From contig NZ_CAMIHH010000050.1 of the NCBI RefSeq assembly GCF_946220915.1, forward strand, positions 1-22,414: a DNA stretch of 22,414 nt, read 5' to 3'. This stretch comes from an uncultured Flavobacterium sp. (GTDB lineage Bacteria > Bacteroidota > Bacteroidia > Flavobacteriales > Flavobacteriaceae). Positions 21,701 to 22,414 of the stretch are shown in pieces (the first letter of the stretch is position 1; each line of letters starts with the position of its first letter). Below the pieces are notes generated by a model. The model was not told the origin of the DNA. It worked only from the letters and a program-made list of their open reading frames with translations, and did no database searches. A program made the position numbers and the translations under genes.

Positions 21701-22173
21701 CGATACAGGGATCGTTTATCATCGAAGAGCTTACCGACCTTGTGGAAGAAGCAGTACTGGCCGAATTTGACCGCATTACCGAGCGTGGTGGCGTGCTTGG
21801 CGCCATGGAGACCATGTACCAGCGCAGCAAGATACAGGAGGAAAGCCTGTACTACGAAACACTGAAGCACACAGGAGAGTTCCCGATCATCGGGGTGAAT
21901 ACCTTCCTGAGCTCGAAAGGCTCGCCAACGGTTGTCCCTGCTGAGGTTATCCGTGCCACAGAAGAGGAAAAGCTATTCCAGATTTCCACCCTGGAGAGCC
22001 TTCATAAAGCCAATGAAGAAGAGGTTAAGAAGCAACTCGCCTTAGTACAGGATGCCGCGATACAGAACAAAAACATCTTTGAACTCCTGATGGATGCCGC
22101 CAAGGTATGCTCACTGGGCGAGATCACTTCGGCACTGTTTGAAGTGGGGGGGCAGTACAGGAGGAATATGTAA
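18745..22173 (+). CDS. icmF: Fused isobutyryl-CoA mutase IcmF (B12 domain, G-protein chaperone, mutase)
   Basis: The 1142-residue adenosylcobalamin enzyme fuses three parts. The B12-binding domain (about 12-140) has LFDGHDAAIN, with His25 as the likely lower cobalt ligand. A MeaB/ArgK-like GTPase chaperone (about 200-400) has P-loop GTGGAGKSS (205-213), ETSGIGQSD and the base-specificity motif NKFDKRGALD. The large mutase barrel follows (about 540-1142), with FTSGLYPFKREGEDPTRMF, GEGGPERTNRRFHYVSLGM and HPMTSVSMTINGPAP. This domain order is that of IcmF, which interconverts isobutyryl- and n-butyryl-CoA and may act on related acyl-CoAs. It is somewhat longer than usual. The linker at residues 146-198 is read from an inverted pair of GC-rich intergenic-type repeats (19181-19336). 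It is monocistronic, with a terminator after it. Confidence 0.95.
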   Translation: MEQAVPYTPKNKVRIVTAASLFDGHDAAINIMRRIIQATGVEVIHLGHDRSVEEVVNTAIQEDANAIAMTSYQGGHNEYFKYMHDLLKEKGAGHIKIFGGGGGVILPEEIKELHDYGITRIYSPDDGRELGLQGMINDLVQRADYSPPAPEGGVAEGLDNRNVNTMARLITIAENNPENFDKLFHEGRQTPPSGVGGPPVLGITGTGGAGKSSLVDELVRRFLIDFPEKTIGLISVDPSKRKTGGALLGDRIRMNAINNPRVYMRSLATRQSNLALSKYVAEAIQVLKAAKYDLIILETSGIGQSDTEILDHSDVSLYVMTPEFGAATQLEKIDMLDFADLVALNKFDKRGALDAIRDVKKQYQRNHNLWDKNPDDMPVFGTIASQFNDPGMNTLYKKIMDRIVEHTGADLNSTFKITREMSEKIFVIPPHRTRYLSEIAENNRKYDETAASQQEVAQKLYGIYKTIETVGGVKPELAKFGIEPVTPNSGTNADLVKLLVAEFDRVKMGLDPYNWEIILTWDEKVNKYKNPVYTFKVRDKEINIQTHTESLSHSQIPKVALPKYSAWGDILRWCLQENVPGEFPFTSGLYPFKREGEDPTRMFAGEGGPERTNRRFHYVSLGMPAKRLSTAFDSVTLYGNDPDHRPDIYGKIGNAGVSICCLDDAKKLYSGFNLAHPMTSVSMTINGPAPMLLGFFMNAAIDQQCEIYIKENGLEKEVDNKINEIYKGKGVERPRYNGDLPQGNDGLGLMLLGVTGDQVLAADVYNEIKVRTLTQVRGTVQADILKEDQAQNTCIFSTEFALRLMGDVQEYFINKNVRNFYSVSISGYHIAEAGANPITQLAFTLANGFTYVEYYLSRGMNINDFGPNLSFFFSNGIDPEYAVIGRVARKIWAKALKNKYCANERAQMLKYHIQTSGRSLHAQEIDFNDIRTTLQALYAIYDNCNSLHTNAYDEAITTPTEESVRRAMAIQLIINKELGLAKNENPIQGSFIIEELTDLVEEAVLAEFDRITERGGVLGAMETMYQRSKIQEESLYYETLKHTGEFPIIGVNTFLSSKGSPTVVPAEVIRATEEEKLFQISTLESLHKANEEEVKKQLALVQDAAIQNKNIFELLMDAAKVCSLGEITSALFEVGGQYRRNM
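19181..19336. repeat. Inverted pair of GC-rich repeats inside icmF
   Basis: Arm 1 is 19181-19209 and arm 2 is 19307-19336. The reverse complement of arm 2 matches arm 1 except for two substitutions (GG versus AA after the first C-run) and one extra T. Each arm also contains its own hairpin, CCCCCGAAGGGGG or its mirror. Such sequences usually lie between genes in Bacteroidota, as far as I recall. Here both are translated, as SPPAPEGGV and TPPSGVGGPP, at the two ends of the linker between the B12 and GTPase domains. The span is 156 bp, a multiple of three. Confidence 0.88.
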
Positions 22174-22224
22174 AAAAGTCGGAAGTCCGAAGTTTATCGA
22201 TTATACGTGCTTACTCTCGCCGCC

Positions 22225-22256
22225 TGTCATTGGGAGCGGAGGAAGAAGTAATCTTT
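22225..22256 (+). repeat. Degenerate copy of a TGTCATTGCGAG-type intergenic repeat
   Basis: The text TGTCATTGGGAGCGGAGGA followed by AGAAGTAATCTTT resembles the widespread intergenic phrase TGTCATTGCGAG...GAAGCAATCT. One copy, weakly conserved, just before the icmF terminator. Confidence 0.45.
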
Positions 22257-22259
22257 TAT

Positions 22260-22298
22260 AATCAAAAAAGCCTTCCTGATGGAAGGTTTTTTTTGATT
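22260..22298. terminator. Strong, probably bidirectional terminator after icmF
   Basis: A core stem CCTTCC / GGAAGG with loop TGAT is extended by AATCAAAAAAG pairing with the T-run and GATT (one bulge). The T-run is 22287-22294, and the A-run on the other side provides the same for the opposite strand. Confidence 0.85.
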
Positions 22299-22344
22299 AC
22301 TCCAATGAATAATATAAAGTTCGTAAACTAATATACTTTTTATG

Positions 22345-22352
22345 TAGTTTTG
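22345..22352 (+). promoter_or_regulatory. -7 promoter box at the right-edge gene
   Basis: TAGTTTTG is a perfect TAnnTTTG match ending only 4 bp before ATG 22357. Transcription would begin at or very near the ATG, so the message may be leaderless or the true start may lie further on. Confidence 0.55.
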
Positions 22353-22356
22353 TTAC

Positions 22357-22414
22357 ATGGAGCGAATAAAACACATCAAAAATATTTCTATTGAAAATTT
22401 CAAATGCTTTGACA
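22357..22414 (+). CDS. N-terminus of a probable AAA-family (RecF/OLD/SMC-like) ATPase, cut by the window
   Basis: The 19 visible residues read MERIKHIKNISIENFKCFD, with the xIxIxNFKxF pattern that opens many ABC-class AAA ATPases such as RecF and OLD family members. The Walker A motif would lie beyond the window. The DNA here is more AT-rich than icmF, like the fragment at the left edge, which suggests accessory DNA. OLD-type ATPases are often part of phage defence pairs, but nothing visible here proves that. Confidence 0.55.
   Translation, partial: MERIKHIKNISIENFKCFD

Overview
The window reads as a moderate-GC member of the Flavobacteriaceae (Bacteroidota), most likely Flavobacterium or a close relative. 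The reasons are several Bacteroidota-type -7 promoter boxes (TAnnTTTG), no obvious Shine-Dalgarno sites, a TonB receptor with a CarboxypepD_reg-like N-terminal domain, a fused IcmF mutase, DUF3570/DUF4266 proteins, and many degenerate intergenic repeats typical of flavobacterial chromosomes. Both edges are AT-rich and hold gene fragments unlike the interior: an unrecognised C-terminus at the left and the start of an AAA-type ATPase at the right. No rRNA, tRNA, CRISPR array, prophage or intact insertion sequence was seen.

Layout. 1-720: the end of an unknown gene, then a gene-free stretch with palindromic repeats and possible leader structures. 721-5387, plus strand: a TonB-dependent receptor with a strong terminator, pyrF, and a BtuF/FepB-like metal-receptor protein that lacks a signal peptide. 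5494-11631, minus strand: DoxX-like protein, then an HTTM/vitamin K-dependent carboxylase-like membrane protein, then a tightly packed set of thioredoxin, ApbE flavin transferase, DUF4266 lipoprotein, DUF3570 outer-membrane barrel and an acidic lipocalin-like lipoprotein, then a second, separately promoted thioredoxin. 11756-15677, plus strand and divergent from DoxX: porin, imelysin lipoprotein and a DUF1111 di-heme lipoprotein. 15986-17439, minus: two tandem DUF4197 genes. 17661-18551, minus: a RarD-like EamA transporter. 18745-22173, plus: icmF, whose linker carries an in-frame inverted pair of GC-rich repeats.

How the genes may work together. The centre of the window (about 5.5-15.7 kb) is the interesting part. 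It encodes an almost entirely extracytoplasmic set of redox and metal proteins. On one side are a flavin transferase, thioredoxins, a barrel with repeated (S/T)GAS-like motifs and a small lipoprotein ending in Gly-Cys-Gly-Cys-Asn. On the other side are an imelysin (iron-related family), a di-heme c-type protein and a porin. The two halves diverge from a short region that holds two facing -7 boxes and a 23-bp inverted repeat between them, which suggests co-regulation, perhaps by iron or redox. I propose an uncharacterised envelope electron-transfer or metal-handling system in which DUF3570 may be covalently flavinylated. That proposal is inference; the gene content, spacings and motifs are what the sequence shows.
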